Source: Chryseobacterium indicum (GTDB lineage: Bacteria > Bacteroidota > Bacteroidia > Flavobacteriales > Weeksellaceae). From it: a stretch of 64,000 bases of DNA. A program made the position numbers and the translations under genes. Shown here one piece after another: positions 1 to 9,109 of the stretch. The stretch lies in the NCBI RefSeq assembly GCF_021504595.1, contig NZ_JACSGT010000002.1:62001-126000 (forward strand). The letters run 5' to 3'. Position 1 is the stretch's first letter. Every line of letters starts with the position of its first letter. The notes beneath the pieces were generated by a model, which saw only the letters and a list, made by a program, of their open reading frames with translations, did not search any database and was not told where the DNA came from.

Positions 1-688
1 ACTTGTCTAAAGTTACTTTTCCGCTCTGCATGGTAAGACTTGCATCATCCAATACTTTCTGAAGTTTAGGATCATTGTGTCCCACTAGGGAATTTACGCT
101 TCCTGCAGTAGTCTGTAAAGCGGCAACCGTTTTATTAAGATTCGCTAATAGTAATTTAATCTCCTGTCTGTTTTGGGCATCAACAAGCTGGTTTGCGTTG
201 GTCATCAAAGAATCTACTCTGTGCAATACAACCTGTAACTGATCTTTTACAGGACCTACTTGAGAAGATAGGCTTCCTAAAGTTCCCAATTTAAAAGCAC
301 CCCTTAAAGTATCACCGTCTTTTGCCGTTTGTCCTCCATACATGAGATTAATTCTCATCTCTTTTCCTCCCATTAAACTTGGTTCAAAAATCTCTAATGT
401 TGAATTTTTTGAAAACTCAAAATTGTTATCTACTGTAATTTTTACAATAAAATCAATCTTACCGTCTTTGGATGTATTAGGAATAATTTTATCTACCTGA
501 CCAACCTTTAACCCGTTAATGGAAACCGGCGAAGACTGAGCCAGACCTTCTACGTTATCATATCTTGCGTAAAATATATTGTCGGTAGTAAAAAGGCTTC
601 TGCCCTTCATAAACTGAAAAAGCACCACAAAACCAACAATGGCTAATAGTGCGATCACACCAGCTTTTAATTCTTTACTGAACTTCAC
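1..688 (-). CDS. MCE/MlaD family protein (3' end outside window)
   Basis: Substrate-binding component of an Mla-type phospholipid/lipid ABC transporter. It has an N-terminal membrane anchor (about residues 9-26) followed by the MCE domain, with the motif GLAQSSPVSINGLKVGQV. A long helical region follows and runs off the left edge, so the C-terminus is missing. The start is GTG: an in-frame TAG lies only two codons upstream, so no earlier start is possible, and a TATATTTG -7 element sits at 711-718. The natural partners, an MlaE permease and MlaF ATPase, are at 19.6-21.2 kb rather than adjacent. Family assignment is confident; the lipid cargo is not known. Confidence 0.85.
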   Translation of the reverse strand, partial: MKFSKELKAGVIALLAIVGFVVLFQFMKGRSLFTTDNIFYARYDNVEGLAQSSPVSINGLKVGQVDKIIPNTSKDGKIDFIVKITVDNNFEFSKNSTLEIFEPSLMGGKEMRINLMYGGQTAKDGDTLRGAFKLGTLGSLSSQVGPVKDQLQVVLHRVDSLMTNANQLVDAQNRQEIKLLLANLNKTVAALQTTAGSVNSLVGHNDPKLQKVLDDASLTMQSGKVTLDK

Positions 689-710
689 TTGCTAAATTTT
701 TTCTAATGAG

Positions 711-718
711 CAAATATA
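711..718 (-). promoter_or_regulatory. Promoter -7 element for the MCE gene
   Basis: TATATTTG on the minus strand matches the Bacteroidetes -7 consensus TAnnTTTG and lies 22 bases upstream of the GTG start. No convincing -33 TTG was found. Confidence 0.4.
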
Positions 719-763
719 CTACATTTAACTGAATGTTTTTCTTTATTGCTCTGCGTTACACAC

Positions 764-797
764 AAAAAAAGCGGCAAAAACTTTGCCGCTTTTTATC
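764..797 (-). terminator. Terminator downstream of the PPIase gene
   Basis: The stem AAAGCGGCAAA / TTTGCCGCTTT has a short loop and T/A runs on both sides. It ends transcription of the foldase gene on the minus strand and could work in both directions. Confidence 0.8.
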
Positions 798-814
798 TAT
801 CTTAAAAATTATTT

Positions 815-2962
815 TTATTGTTGCTGAGAACCTAGCTTGTTCCAGATCTCGATTCTGTAGTCTTCGATATCTGCATTGTCCTGTAAGCTCTTTAACCATG
901 CCTGTCCGAACATTCCTCCATTTCTCTGGGTAACAGATTCTGTAAACTGTTTAAGATCTCCGGGCTGTTTGTTTGTGATCTCATTCTTTTTAATAAGAAC
1001 GTAAACTCCTGTCCCCCCTTCAACCGGCTTAGAAAGCTGTCCTTTCTTCACTCCGAATGCTGCTCCTGCAACTTTAGGCTCCATGGAACCTGCTACAGAA
1101 GGATTTAATAAGTTAACCTGTGCAGACTGTTTTGTCGTTCCGAATTGTTTAGCAATCTGATCTAAATTTCCTGCTTTCCCGATTTTCTCTGAAATCTGTT
1201 TTGCAGCCAGTTTATTTTTAACTACAACTTCAATCTGATCTCTTACAGATTCCGGATCTGCAGTTCCCTTTTCCTGCTTACCGTTTAAGTAAACTACAAT
1301 TTTATCTCCTGTTCCGTCTACTGTAAATAATTCAGTATCTCCTTTTTCTCTTTTCTTGTCGAAAGCCCATGCCAGAATTTCCGAATCTTTGTCTGTTCCC
1401 AATCCCTGAAGCTGACCGTCGAATCTCTTCGCCTGCTTAGGATTAGAGAACTGATAGTTTGCTTTCTTAGCAATATTCACGAAATCGTTGAAAGATTTCC
1501 CCTGAACCTGCTGAACAAATCTGCTCGCATTCTTATTTACTTCTGCTTCCGTAGCATCAGAAGGTTTAATCGCTTTTACAAGGTTTGCCACTTTATAAGC
1601 CATTGCTCCTGGTTTTTTATCTTCAATATTGATGATGTGGTAACCGAATTGCGTTTCTACAACACCTGTCGCACCTTTAGGATTTTCAGACAGATATTTT
1701 AAGAACTCAGGAACGAAAGGCGTTTCAGGAGTTGTCCATCCTAAACTACCGCCTTGAGCAGCAGAATTCGGATCGTTTGACAGTTTAAGGAATTCTGTGA
1801 ATTTCCCGGGATTAGCTTTTACAATCGCTCCGATAGAATCTGCTAATTTTTTAGCCTGTTCTTTAGATCTTGTAACGCCTTCTCCCGCGGGACTTCCTTT
1901 GAAAGCAATTAAAATATGTCTTGATAATGTAGAATCTGAAGTCTTTTTATCTAAAAGTTTAGAAACTACATAAAAGTTCTGCTCTTTGTAAGGACCAAAA
2001 GTCTGACCGATTGCTGCAGCCGGAAGCTGAGCCTGAATAGCCTGAGGCAATTGGTTAGGCTTAAGATATTGCGGATTGAAAGGCATATCAGAATTTGCCA
2101 TAATGAACATAGAGTCATTCTTTGTATTCTGGAAGTTTTCAGAACCTCCGCTCGCATCGCTTCCTACAGAGAATAATTTATTTATTTCTTTCTGAGCTGC
2201 TGCATCATCTGCAGGGCTTGGTTTAGAAGGAAAATATACAATTCCTATGTTTCTGCTTTCTTCAGCCTTAAACATTACCGGATGCTGCTTAATATAATTA
2301 GCTAAATCTTCTGTCGTAACTTTGATGTTATTTTTTTGAAGATACGTTGCATAATCTACTTTCACGAAATCGATATCCGCTAACTGATCTCTTTCTCTCA
2401 TCAGCTCTTCCGCTTCTTTTTTCCCTGTCGTGATTCCGGTAGAAACATTTGCAAATACCTGTCTCGCCATCAATCTGTACTCGATTGATTTTCTGGTTTT
2501 CAACCACTGGTTGTAACTTTCCGGCGAAGCAGCCTTCATATCTTCGATTTGTTTTTTAAGCTCCTGAGTCTTAAAATTACCTTTTTCATCAAAAAACTGC
2601 TTCTGCTGTGCAAACATCTGATCGTACTGGATCTGGTTCCAGAAATAATCATCCGTCATTTCGAAGCCCATTTTCTCGAATTGCTGTTTGATCAGTTTCG
2701 ACTGCACAAGCAATTGCCATGCCTGCTCTTCAAGACCATTTTTTGGTTGACCTTGCTGTTCAGCCTGTTGTTGCAGCACGAAAAGTTGATCGTTAAACTC
2801 TTCACGGGTAATTTTCTCACCATTCACTTTTCCTAAAACATCAGGATTTTTACCAAAAACCTTATCAATACTGTCGGGGTTTACAAGGAACGCCAAAAGC
2901 GCCAGTGCAATTACTCCCATCAAAAGCCAAGGTCTACTCCTAATTTGTCCTAAAATTGCCAT
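815..2962 (-). CDS. SurA/PpiD-type peptidylprolyl isomerase
   Basis: Membrane-anchored periplasmic foldase helping outer-membrane and secreted proteins fold. 715 residues: a short cytoplasmic start, one transmembrane helix (about residues 12-27), a SurA_N-like helical chaperone region to about residue 210, and a parvulin/PPIC domain from about L346 (LSRHILIAF) to about residue 445 (GYHIINIEDKKPG). A second, degenerate parvulin-like part fills the C-terminal third. The architecture resembles E. coli PpiD more than SurA, because of the N-terminal anchor and the length. It is divergent from lon (259 bp between starts). The ATG at 2962 directly begins the hydrophobic anchor. Family confident; exact clients unknown. 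Confidence 0.88.
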   Translation of the reverse strand: MAILGQIRSRPWLLMGVIALALLAFLVNPDSIDKVFGKNPDVLGKVNGEKITREEFNDQLFVLQQQAEQQGQPKNGLEEQAWQLLVQSKLIKQQFEKMGFEMTDDYFWNQIQYDQMFAQQKQFFDEKGNFKTQELKKQIEDMKAASPESYNQWLKTRKSIEYRLMARQVFANVSTGITTGKKEAEELMRERDQLADIDFVKVDYATYLQKNNIKVTTEDLANYIKQHPVMFKAEESRNIGIVYFPSKPSPADDAAAQKEINKLFSVGSDASGGSENFQNTKNDSMFIMANSDMPFNPQYLKPNQLPQAIQAQLPAAAIGQTFGPYKEQNFYVVSKLLDKKTSDSTLSRHILIAFKGSPAGEGVTRSKEQAKKLADSIGAIVKANPGKFTEFLKLSNDPNSAAQGGSLGWTTPETPFVPEFLKYLSENPKGATGVVETQFGYHIINIEDKKPGAMAYKVANLVKAIKPSDATEAEVNKNASRFVQQVQGKSFNDFVNIAKKANYQFSNPKQAKRFDGQLQGLGTDKDSEILAWAFDKKREKGDTELFTVDGTGDKIVVYLNGKQEKGTADPESVRDQIEVVVKNKLAAKQISEKIGKAGNLDQIAKQFGTTKQSAQVNLLNPSVAGSMEPKVAGAAFGVKKGQLSKPVEGGTGVYVLIKKNEITNKQPGDLKQFTESVTQRNGGMFGQAWLKSLQDNADIEDYRIEIWNKLGSQQQ

Positions 2963-3195
2963 TATATAAATTATAGTTTTTTATCAGTTTGCGAAAATAC
3001 ACATTTTTAAGAAATTACGGAAATACAAGACCTTTATTTTAATTTTTAAAATTTAATTTTTATGAAAAAGGAAATTTTGACCGTATTTTTTAGCAAAAAA
3101 CAAATGGCATAAGTCTTGTGGAATTTAAGCACACATAATATGAGTTGCCTTTTTAAAACATATTATGAAATTTCACGTTAACGAATTAAAACGAT

Positions 3196-3212
3196 AATGA
3201 CAATTTGTCATT
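3196..3212. promoter_or_regulatory. 17-bp palindrome just upstream of lon (candidate operator)
   Basis: Perfect inverted repeat AATGACAA-T-TTGTCATT ending 9 bases before the lon ATG. Its position over the likely start of transcription or the ribosome-binding region suggests a repressor site for stress control of lon. The cognate regulator is not identifiable here. Confidence 0.45.
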
Positions 3213-3221
3213 TGATTTACT

Positions 3222-5627
3222 ATGACAGAATTTGAAGATATAAGTTTAGAAGAAATGATAAGCGACGGATTTGATATTGTAGCTCAGGAAATCAACATTG
3301 ATGATCTTGCGGAAACAGAAAAAAATTCTGAGCAAAAGATATTCCCGATCCTTCCTGTAAGAAATATGGTGATGTTCCCGAATGTTGTAATCCCGATTAC
3401 TGCCGGAAGAAAAGCATCTATTCAGTTATTGGAAGAAGCGCAGAAAAATGGCGATTTTATCGGAATCGTAAGCCAGAAAAATTCAGATCTTGAACAGCCT
3501 GCCGAAAAAGACTTGTTCCAGACCGGAACTTTGGCTAAGATCATCAAAATCATTAAACTTCCGGAAGGAAATATCACGGCTATTACCAAAGGCTTTCACC
3601 GTTTTAAAATAAAGAAAGTTGTTGAAAAACAGCCTTATTTTAAAGCAGAAATATCAAAATTAAAGGATTCTAAGCCTAAAAATAAAGAAGAATACGAAGC
3701 TTTGCTGGAAAACGTAAAAGATCTTGCCCTTAAAATTATTGAGCTGGATCCCAACATTCCGAATGCTGCGAATTTTGCCATAAAAAACATCAACAACAAT
3801 GATGATCTCCTGAATTTCATCTGCACCAATGCTAACTTCCCGTCTTCGGACAAACAGAAACTACTGGAAGAAAAGAATCTGATGGAAAGAGCAAATAAGT
3901 GCTACGAAATGATGCATGAAGATTTCAGAAAGCTTGAATTGCGAAACCAGATTCATCAGAAAACATCAAAGGATCTTGATAAACAGCAGAGAGAATATTT
4001 CCTGAACCAGCAGATCAGAACGATTCAGGAAGAGCTGGGAGGCGGACCGGAAGGCGATGTGGAAGATTTGATTAACAAAGCAAAATCCAAAAAGTGGAGC
4101 GATGAAGTAGAGGAACATTTCCAAAAGGAAATCAACAGGTTACAGCGTCAGAATCCGAATTCACCGGATTATAATGTTCAGAGAAATTATCTGGATTTTT
4201 TCACAGACCTTCCTTGGGAAACATACACCAAAGATGTTTTTGATATTGCCAAAGCGGAGAAAATTTTAGATAAAGCCCATTTCGGTTTAGAGGATATCAA
4301 GAAAAGAATTCTTGAGCACATGGCGGTTTTAAAGCTTAAAAACAACATGAAATCCCCTATCCTTTTGCTTGTAGGACCTCCGGGAGTTGGTAAAACTTCA
4401 CTGGGAAAATCTATTGCGGATGCATTGGGAAGAAAATATGTAAGACTTTCTTTGGGCGGGCTTCATGATGAAAGTGAGATCCGTGGTCACAGAAAAACAT
4501 ATATTGGCGCGATGGCGGGAAGAATTCTTCAGTCTATCAAAAAATCCGGAACCTCCAATCCTGTTATTGTTTTGGATGAAATGGATAAAATCGGACAGGG
4601 ACTGCATGGAGATCCAAGTTCGGCACTTTTAGAAGTTCTTGATCCTGAACAGAATAATTCATTCTATGATAATTTCTTAGAGATGGGTTATGATTTGTCT
4701 AAAGTAATGTTTATTGCAACGGCAAATTCATTATCAACTATTCAGACTCCATTGTTAGACAGAACGGAAATCATTCAGATTGCAGGCTATACTTTAGAGG
4801 AAAAGATTGAAATTGCAAAAAGACATTTAATTAAAAAGCAGCAGGAAGAAAACGGCTTGGATTCTAAATCGTTCAAGCTTGGCAATGCTGAATTAAAACA
4901 TATTATTGAAGCGCATACTTCGGAAAGCGGGGTAAGATCTCTTGAAAAAAGAATTGCAGGAATTGCTCGCTGGGTAGCTTTGCAGACTGCTTTAGTGAAA
5001 GATTACGATCCTAAAATCTCCATCGAAAAAGTAGACGAAATTTTAGGCGTTCCGAGACCGAAAAGCTTATCTGAAATTACCGGAGTTCCGGGCGTTGTAA
5101 CGGGTCTTGCATGGACAAGTGTAGGAGGAGATATTTTATTCATTGAAAGTATTTTAAGCAACGGAAAAGGTTCATTATCCATGACCGGAAACTTAGGAAC
5201 TGTTATGAAAGAATCTGCGACTATTGCGCTGGAATATATTAAAGCGAAACATGATGAACTGGGAATTTCTCAGGACGATATTGAAAAGAAAAACATCCAC
5301 GTTCACGTTCCTGAAGGTGCAACACCAAAAGACGGACCTTCAGCCGGAATTGCCATGCTGACTTCAATGGTTTCTTCTTTTAAAAATAAAAAGGTAAAAC
5401 CTCATCTTGCCATGACCGGAGAGATTACTTTAAGAGGAAAAGTTCTTCCGGTGGGTGGAATTAAAGAAAAACTTCTTGCTGCAACAAGAGCAGGAATTAA
5501 AGAGGTGATTCTTTGTGAAGCCAACAGAAAAGATGTGGAAGAAATCAAAAAAGATTACCTGAAAAATCTGAATGTACATTACGTTAACAGAATGGAAGAG
5601 GTAATCGAAATTGCACTGGAAAAATAA
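3222..5627 (+). CDS. lon: ATP-dependent protease Lon (LonA)
   Basis: Cytoplasmic AAA+ serine protease that degrades misfolded and regulatory proteins. 801 residues, normal LonA length. The N-terminal LON substrate-binding domain starts near residue 42 ([13 protein letters not shown]). Walker A GPPGVGKT is at 385-392 and Walker B VIVLDE at 448-453. The C-terminal protease domain has catalytic Ser707 in PKDGPSAG and Lys750 in GGIKEK, the 43-residue Ser-Lys spacing expected from E. coli Lon. The gene appears monocistronic: it has its own upstream palindrome and a strong terminator just downstream. All catalytic residues are intact. Confidence 0.98.
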   Translation: MTEFEDISLEEMISDGFDIVAQEINIDDLAETEKNSEQKIFPILPVRNMVMFPNVVIPITAGRKASIQLLEEAQKNGDFIGIVSQKNSDLEQPAEKDLFQTGTLAKIIKIIKLPEGNITAITKGFHRFKIKKVVEKQPYFKAEISKLKDSKPKNKEEYEALLENVKDLALKIIELDPNIPNAANFAIKNINNNDDLLNFICTNANFPSSDKQKLLEEKNLMERANKCYEMMHEDFRKLELRNQIHQKTSKDLDKQQREYFLNQQIRTIQEELGGGPEGDVEDLINKAKSKKWSDEVEEHFQKEINRLQRQNPNSPDYNVQRNYLDFFTDLPWETYTKDVFDIAKAEKILDKAHFGLEDIKKRILEHMAVLKLKNNMKSPILLLVGPPGVGKTSLGKSIADALGRKYVRLSLGGLHDESEIRGHRKTYIGAMAGRILQSIKKSGTSNPVIVLDEMDKIGQGLHGDPSSALLEVLDPEQNNSFYDNFLEMGYDLSKVMFIATANSLSTIQTPLLDRTEIIQIAGYTLEEKIEIAKRHLIKKQQEENGLDSKSFKLGNAELKHIIEAHTSESGVRSLEKRIAGIARWVALQTALVKDYDPKISIEKVDEILGVPRPKSLSEITGVPGVVTGLAWTSVGGDILFIESILSNGKGSLSMTGNLGTVMKESATIALEYIKAKHDELGISQDDIEKKNIHVHVPEGATPKDGPSAGIAMLTSMVSSFKNKKVKPHLAMTGEITLRGKVLPVGGIKEKLLAATRAGIKEVILCEANRKDVEEIKKDYLKNLNVHYVNRMEEVIEIALEK

Positions 5628-5650
5628 TTCAGACTTATCATTTAAATAAA

Positions 5651-5685
5651 AAACACGTCTCAAATCTGAGATGTGTTTTTTATTG
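5651..5685 (+). terminator. lon terminator
   Basis: Stem AAACACgTCTCA / TGAGAtGTGTTT followed by a long T run, 24 bases after the lon stop. Confidence 0.85.
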
Positions 5686-5813
5686 TTTTTTTACTAAAGG
5701 TAAACAGCCTTATTAAATGGCATACATTTTTCTAATGAGTTGAAAAAGATTTAAAGGTTAAAGCACTTAACTCGAACGGTTTTTATTATTTTTATAGAAC
5801 AGATTTTCACACC

Positions 5814-6926
5814 ATGAATTTACTTCGACTTCCTTTTCTTGTAAAACTTACGCTGGTCGTTATTTCCATCATCGGATTAGGCTACCTTATTTCATTGGGA
5901 AAAAGCATTTTAGCTCCGTTTTTTCTGGCATTTTTAATGGCTATGCTTTTTTTGCCTGTTGCCAATTTTCTGGAGAGAAGATTGAGATTTTCAAGATCAA
6001 TGTCCACCATTGCTTCAGTTCTAATGATGATGCTTATCTTAACAGGTCTGATTTATTTTTTCGGATCACAGCTTTCCGATTTCAGCAAAGATATTCCGCA
6101 TCTCAAACAGCAGTTTACCTCTGTGGCTGCAGATATCCAGCATTGGGTTTCCAGAACTTTTCATGTGAAAATAGATGAACAACTGAACTATCTTGATCAG
6201 GGCTTAAATAAGCTTTTATCTTCCTCTGGAGTTATTCTGGGATTCACTTTTGGAGTATTTTCTTCAAGTTTAGGTTTCTTTGTATTTTTTATTCTGTTTT
6301 TCATCTTCATTTTAAATTACAGAAGAATTTTAAACAACTTTATTATCACGGTTTTTAGCGAGAAACACAAAACGAGTGTTCAGGAAGTGGTAGGTGAAGT
6401 GAGAGTTATGACCAAAAAATACATCATCGGACTTTGTCTTCAGATCCTGATTGTTTCTACTCTTACCTCCATTGTACTTACAATTTTAGGCGTTAAATAT
6501 GCGATTCTTCTGGGTGTTCTCACAGGTTTATTAAATGTAATTCCTTATCTCGGAATCTGCATAAGTTTACTGATCTCCTGCTTTATCGCTTTTGCAACTT
6601 CTACTCCTTCTACCTGTATTTATGTAGCGATAGGATATATTGCGGTTCATGTTGTGGACGGAAATATTGTTCTTCCGTTTGTGGTAGGCTCAAAAGTAAA
6701 GATCAACGCATTATTTTCTTTTATAGGAATTCTTATCGGAGAACATCTGTGGGGAATTGCAGGTATGTTTTTATGTATTCCGGCAATTGCTATTATTAAG
6801 ATTATTTTTGAAAGAGTTCAGGGACTTCAGCCTTGGGGAAAATTGCTGGGTGAAGAAGAAAAACCCAATAAAAAGAAAAAGACATATAAAATTTCCAAAA
6901 ATATCACATTAAAAGAAATGGATTAA
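5814..6926 (+). CDS. AI-2E family transporter (PerM/YdiK-like)
   Basis: Integral inner-membrane protein of 370 residues with about seven to eight predicted helices: a hydrophobic N-terminal pair, an amphipathic middle part (about residues 85-135), then a C-terminal bundle with the family's glycine- and proline-rich signature (GVLTGLLNVIPYLG, about residue 237). The family is named after E. coli TqsA, but members have varied cargo including Na+/H+ exchange and permeases, so autoinducer-2 export should not be assumed. It ends in a Lys-rich tail. An IS3 element is inserted 6 bases after its stop, between the gene and its probable original terminator at 8286-8320. Confidence 0.85.
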   Translation: MNLLRLPFLVKLTLVVISIIGLGYLISLGKSILAPFFLAFLMAMLFLPVANFLERRLRFSRSMSTIASVLMMMLILTGLIYFFGSQLSDFSKDIPHLKQQFTSVAADIQHWVSRTFHVKIDEQLNYLDQGLNKLLSSSGVILGFTFGVFSSSLGFFVFFILFFIFILNYRRILNNFIITVFSEKHKTSVQEVVGEVRVMTKKYIIGLCLQILIVSTLTSIVLTILGVKYAILLGVLTGLLNVIPYLGICISLLISCFIAFATSTPSTCIYVAIGYIAVHVVDGNIVLPFVVGSKVKINALFSFIGILIGEHLWGIAGMFLCIPAIAIIKIIFERVQGLQPWGKLLGEEEKPNKKKKTYKISKNITLKEMD

Positions 6927-6932
6927 AATGAC

Positions 6933-6955
6933 TAGTCCTGAAAAAGGTTAACTAG
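6933..6955 (+). repeat. IS3 element inverted repeat, left
   Basis: Reads TAGTCCTGAAAAAGGTTAAC and onward. It matches the inverted right end (TTGTCCTGAAAAAGGTTGAC...) at all but about three positions. Confidence 0.8.
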
Positions 6956-6974
6956 TTTTATATCACAAATATAC

Positions 6975-7892
6975 TTAAATCAGAGTAGGAATTTTCCTAT
7001 TCTGATTTTGTTTTTTATAGGTTTTTAATTTCACATTATTTTTCATGTGTACTTGGTTTGGAATATTATAATGTAAAGAAAAATGCGGTCTTAAATTGTT
7101 ATAGCAATAAATTGCTTGTTCAAGCTGTTGGGAAAGATTTTTAAAATTTTCAAAAGTATCAATCAATCCAAATTCATGTTTCAGAATACCATTCACTCTC
7201 TCTGCTATAGCATTTTCATAAGGATCCGAATTTTCGGTCATACTGATAAGCATATCACTTTTCTTGAGTGTTTCAGTATATTCTTTACTGCAATACTGCA
7301 ACCCTCTGTCTGAATGATGAATGAGTGAATGCTTGTACAGTCGATTCTGTATGGCTTGCTTTAATGCTTTCAACGTAGAGCTGGTCTGTAAATTATCACT
7401 CAATTCGTATCCTACAATTTTCTTAGAATAGGCATCGGTAATCAGATGAAGATAATAATTCTTCTCTTTGGTCTTGAGATAAGTAATATCTGCAACCCAA
7501 ACTTTCTCCGAACATTTCAATTCTTTTCCTTTGATAATATTGGGATATTTTTTCATCCAATGTCTGGAATTGGTTGTTTTAAAATAGCTGTGCCTTCTGG
7601 GAATTAAAAGATAATTTGATCTCAAAATGCTAAACAACTGATCCCTTCCTACATGAATTTCTTCCTTTTCAAAATCATTCTTAAGTAAAACATAAAGTTT
7701 TCTAGTACCTATTTTAGGCATCTTTTTACGAATTGATACAACCAATTCTATAACTCTTGTTTCATGATCTGTAGAAACAGGCTGTTTTTGTCTCTTGTAA
7801 TAAGCTTGCTTACTGTAGCCAAACAATCGGCAGATATTCTCTGTTGAAAGAGTCGTATTTACCTTTATTTCCTGGATTGATTGGAACCAGAC
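6975..7892 (-). CDS. IS3 transposase OrfB, expressed as OrfAB fusion
   Basis: Catalytic part of the transposase (integrase core, rve fold). The DDE residues are in WVADITYL (Asp), HHSDRGLQY (Asp) and NAIAERVNG (Glu), preceded by an HTH_21-like region (KMPKIGTRKLYVLL). No good ATG exists at its 5' end; the first usual alternative codon is a TTG at 7826. The frame is open without stops back to the AAAAAAG heptamer at 7898-7892, in the -1 frame of orfA. I therefore annotate it as the -1 frameshift extension, 22 codons longer than the TTG start would give. This is standard for IS3 elements. Confidence 0.9.
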   Translation of the reverse strand, partial: VWFQSIQEIKVNTTLSTENICRLFGYSKQAYYKRQKQPVSTDHETRVIELVVSIRKKMPKIGTRKLYVLLKNDFEKEEIHVGRDQLFSILRSNYLLIPRRHSYFKTTNSRHWMKKYPNIIKGKELKCSEKVWVADITYLKTKEKNYYLHLITDAYSKKIVGYELSDNLQTSSTLKALKQAIQNRLYKHSLIHHSDRGLQYCSKEYTETLKKSDMLISMTENSDPYENAIAERVNGILKHEFGLIDTFENFKNLSQQLEQAIYCYNNLRPHFSLHYNIPNQVHMKNNVKLKTYKKQNQNRKIPTLI

Positions 7893-8227
7893 TTTTTTAC
7901 AATCTCAACCTTAAGCTCACGCTCTGCAATTTCTATAAATTTCCTGAACACTTTGAGTTCTTCTTCCTTTTTGGCCAATGCTGCTTCAAGCTCTTTAATC
8001 TTCTGTTTCTGTGGATCTTTCATGGGTCTGCCTTTACTTAATTGTTTTTCGTAAGTAAAGTTACCATATTTCATTAACCATCTGGGAATGCAGGAATTAC
8101 CCCTGATATTATAGCGGGTTTGTAATTGTGATTTTGTATATAATCCCCGCTCATATTCGGAGACAACTTGTCTTTTAAATGCTTCACTGTATTCTTGAAC
8201 AGGGGCGGATACTTTTTTTAATCTCAT
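7865..8227 (-). CDS. IS3 transposase OrfA (helix-turn-helix)
   Basis: 120-residue DNA-binding subunit that recognises the element ends. It has an N-terminal HTH of the transposase_8/IS3 type (YSEAFKRQVVSEYERGLYT, then KSQLQTRYNIRG) and a C-terminal coiled-coil/leucine-zipper segment (KIKELEAALAKKEEELKVFRKF) used for multimerisation. The reading frame overlaps orfB by 28 bases, and the slippery heptamer lies 11 codons before its stop. Confidence 0.9.
   Translation of the reverse strand: MRLKKVSAPVQEYSEAFKRQVVSEYERGLYTKSQLQTRYNIRGNSCIPRWLMKYGNFTYEKQLSKGRPMKDPQKQKIKELEAALAKKEEELKVFRKFIEIAERELKVEIVKKSGSNQSRK
7892..7898 (-). promoter_or_regulatory. Programmed -1 frameshift heptamer A6G
   Basis: On the minus strand orfA reads GTA-AAA-AAG, that is A-AAA-AAG, the classical IS3 slippery site. 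A -1 slip continues straight into the open orfB frame (GTC TGG TTC...). Confidence 0.85.
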
Positions 8228-8253
8228 TAGGATGACTGGTTTTTTGGTATTTA

Positions 8254-8276
8254 GTAGTCAACCTTTTTCAGGACAA
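8254..8276 (-). repeat. IS3 element inverted repeat, right
   Basis: Mirror of the left repeat at 6933-6955, adjoining the promoter side of orfA. Confidence 0.8.
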
Positions 8277-8285
8277 GACAAAAAC

Positions 8286-8320
8286 AAAAGAAAGCCTTCG
8301 AATTTTGAAGGCTTTCTTTT
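8286..8320. terminator. Bidirectional terminator
   Basis: A 13-bp perfect stem, AAAGAAAGCCTTC / GAAGGCTTTCTTT, with T runs on both strands. It terminates the peptide gene on the minus strand. Before the IS insertion it probably also served the AI-2E transporter gene on the plus strand. Confidence 0.85.
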
Positions 8321-8324
8321 ATTG

Positions 8325-8573
8325 TTACAATGCACAAAGCGGCTGTAATCCGTTTGGACAAACTTCCGTACAGTAGATATACTGTCCACTGTCCGGACAA
8401 TATCCTACAGGGTCTCCAGGATTTCCGGGATCTCCTCCTCCACCTAAACAAGGATCGCCCGGCGGAATTTTACAAGGACATCCAACAGGTCCGATATCGC
8501 ATTTTTCTGCGCCACCACCTCCTTTAATTTCTCTTAAATCTGCACGATTTAGTTTTTTAAGATTTTTCAGCAT
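8325..8573 (-). CDS. Double-glycine leader, Cys-rich small peptide (bacteriocin-like)
   Basis: 82-residue peptide. Residues 1-19 (MLKNLKKLNRADLREIKGG) form a double-glycine leader of the kind cut by PCAT/C39 peptidase ABC exporters, of the type annotated in Chryseobacterium as bacteriocin-like. The predicted mature part has eight cysteines and Gly/Pro-rich loops, suggesting disulfide bonds or modification. It shares the core IP-x-G-x-PCL with the second leader peptide at 59068. A TATATTTG -7 element lies 29-36 bases upstream, and a strong terminator follows 5 bases after the stop, so it is a one-gene unit. No exporter or immunity gene is adjacent. Activity (bacteriocin, signal or other) is unknown. 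Confidence 0.8.
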   Translation of the reverse strand: MLKNLKKLNRADLREIKGGGGAEKCDIGPVGCPCKIPPGDPCLGGGGDPGNPGDPVGYCPDSGQYIYCTEVCPNGLQPLCAL

Positions 8574-8601
8574 AATATTTAGTTTTATTTGTATTGTACA
8601 A

Positions 8602-8609
8602 CAAATATA
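8602..8609 (-). promoter_or_regulatory. Promoter -7 element for the leader-peptide gene
   Basis: TATATTTG on the minus strand, matching TAnnTTTG, 29 bases from the start codon. No clear -33 element at normal spacing. Confidence 0.45.
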
Positions 8610-8726
8610 TTAAATCAATCCATATAGTTCACTAAATATTTCTCAAAACAGAGAATTTATTTAAATTTTATTTTCTTTTTAATCAGCCAATTGTATTTTT
8701 ATTTAACTTTAATAAAAAATGTAAAC

Positions 8727-9104
8727 ATGAAAATCGTAAAATTTATCCTGTCCCTTCTTTTCGGATTAATGTTTATTAATGCCGGATTAAATAAATTCTT
8801 CAATTATATGCCGATGGAAAAGCCGACTCCCGAACAAATGAAACTTTTTGCCGCATTTGGAGAAATCAGTTGGCTGATGCCGCTTACAGGAGTAGTCGAA
8901 GTTATAGGCGGTCTGCTTTTTATTTTTCCTAAAACAAGAGCTTTGGGCGCCATTATTATTCTTCCGGTAATGATCGGAATTGTCTGCCATATCTTTACCT
9001 TAGACAAATCTCCGATGGGAATGTCAATTGCCGGAGTTCTTTTCCTTATCAATCTTTGGATGATTATTGATAACAAAGAAAAATATAAAACCTTAGTGAA
9101 ATAA
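8727..9104 (+). CDS. DoxX family membrane protein
   Basis: 125-residue inner-membrane protein with four predicted helices and the DoxX-type pattern: GLMFINAGLNKFF in helix 1, GVVEVIGGLLFIFPKTRALGA in helix 2-3, then two more helices. The start is taken at MKIVKF because this directly begins the first helix; an upstream in-frame ATG at 8691 would add a 12-residue non-hydrophobic extension. DoxX-like proteins are linked to quinone or thiol redox reactions, but most are uncharacterised. Single gene between the peptide gene and a small inverted-repeat element. Confidence 0.75.
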   Translation: MKIVKFILSLLFGLMFINAGLNKFFNYMPMEKPTPEQMKLFAAFGEISWLMPLTGVVEVIGGLLFIFPKTRALGAIIILPVMIGIVCHIFTLDKSPMGMSIAGVLFLINLWMIIDNKEKYKTLVK

Positions 9105-9109
9105 AGATT

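Larger units (their letters stand above)
6933..8276 (-). mobile_element. IS3-family insertion sequence, apparently intact
   Basis: About 1.34 kb bounded by 23-bp imperfect inverted repeats whose core is GTCCTGAAAAAGGTT. A 3-bp GAC at 6930-6932 and again at 8277-8279 is a possible target duplication. It carries orfA and orfB read from the right end, with an A6G programmed frameshift heptamer between them and a full DDE triad, so it may still be active. The exact terminal bases are inferred from the repeat alignment; the subgroup (IS150-like?) was not resolved. Confidence 0.85.

Noticed and set aside
2549..2836. Plus-strand frame inside the foldase gene
   Set aside because: Antisense shadow of the PPIase gene, no signal or plausible domain.
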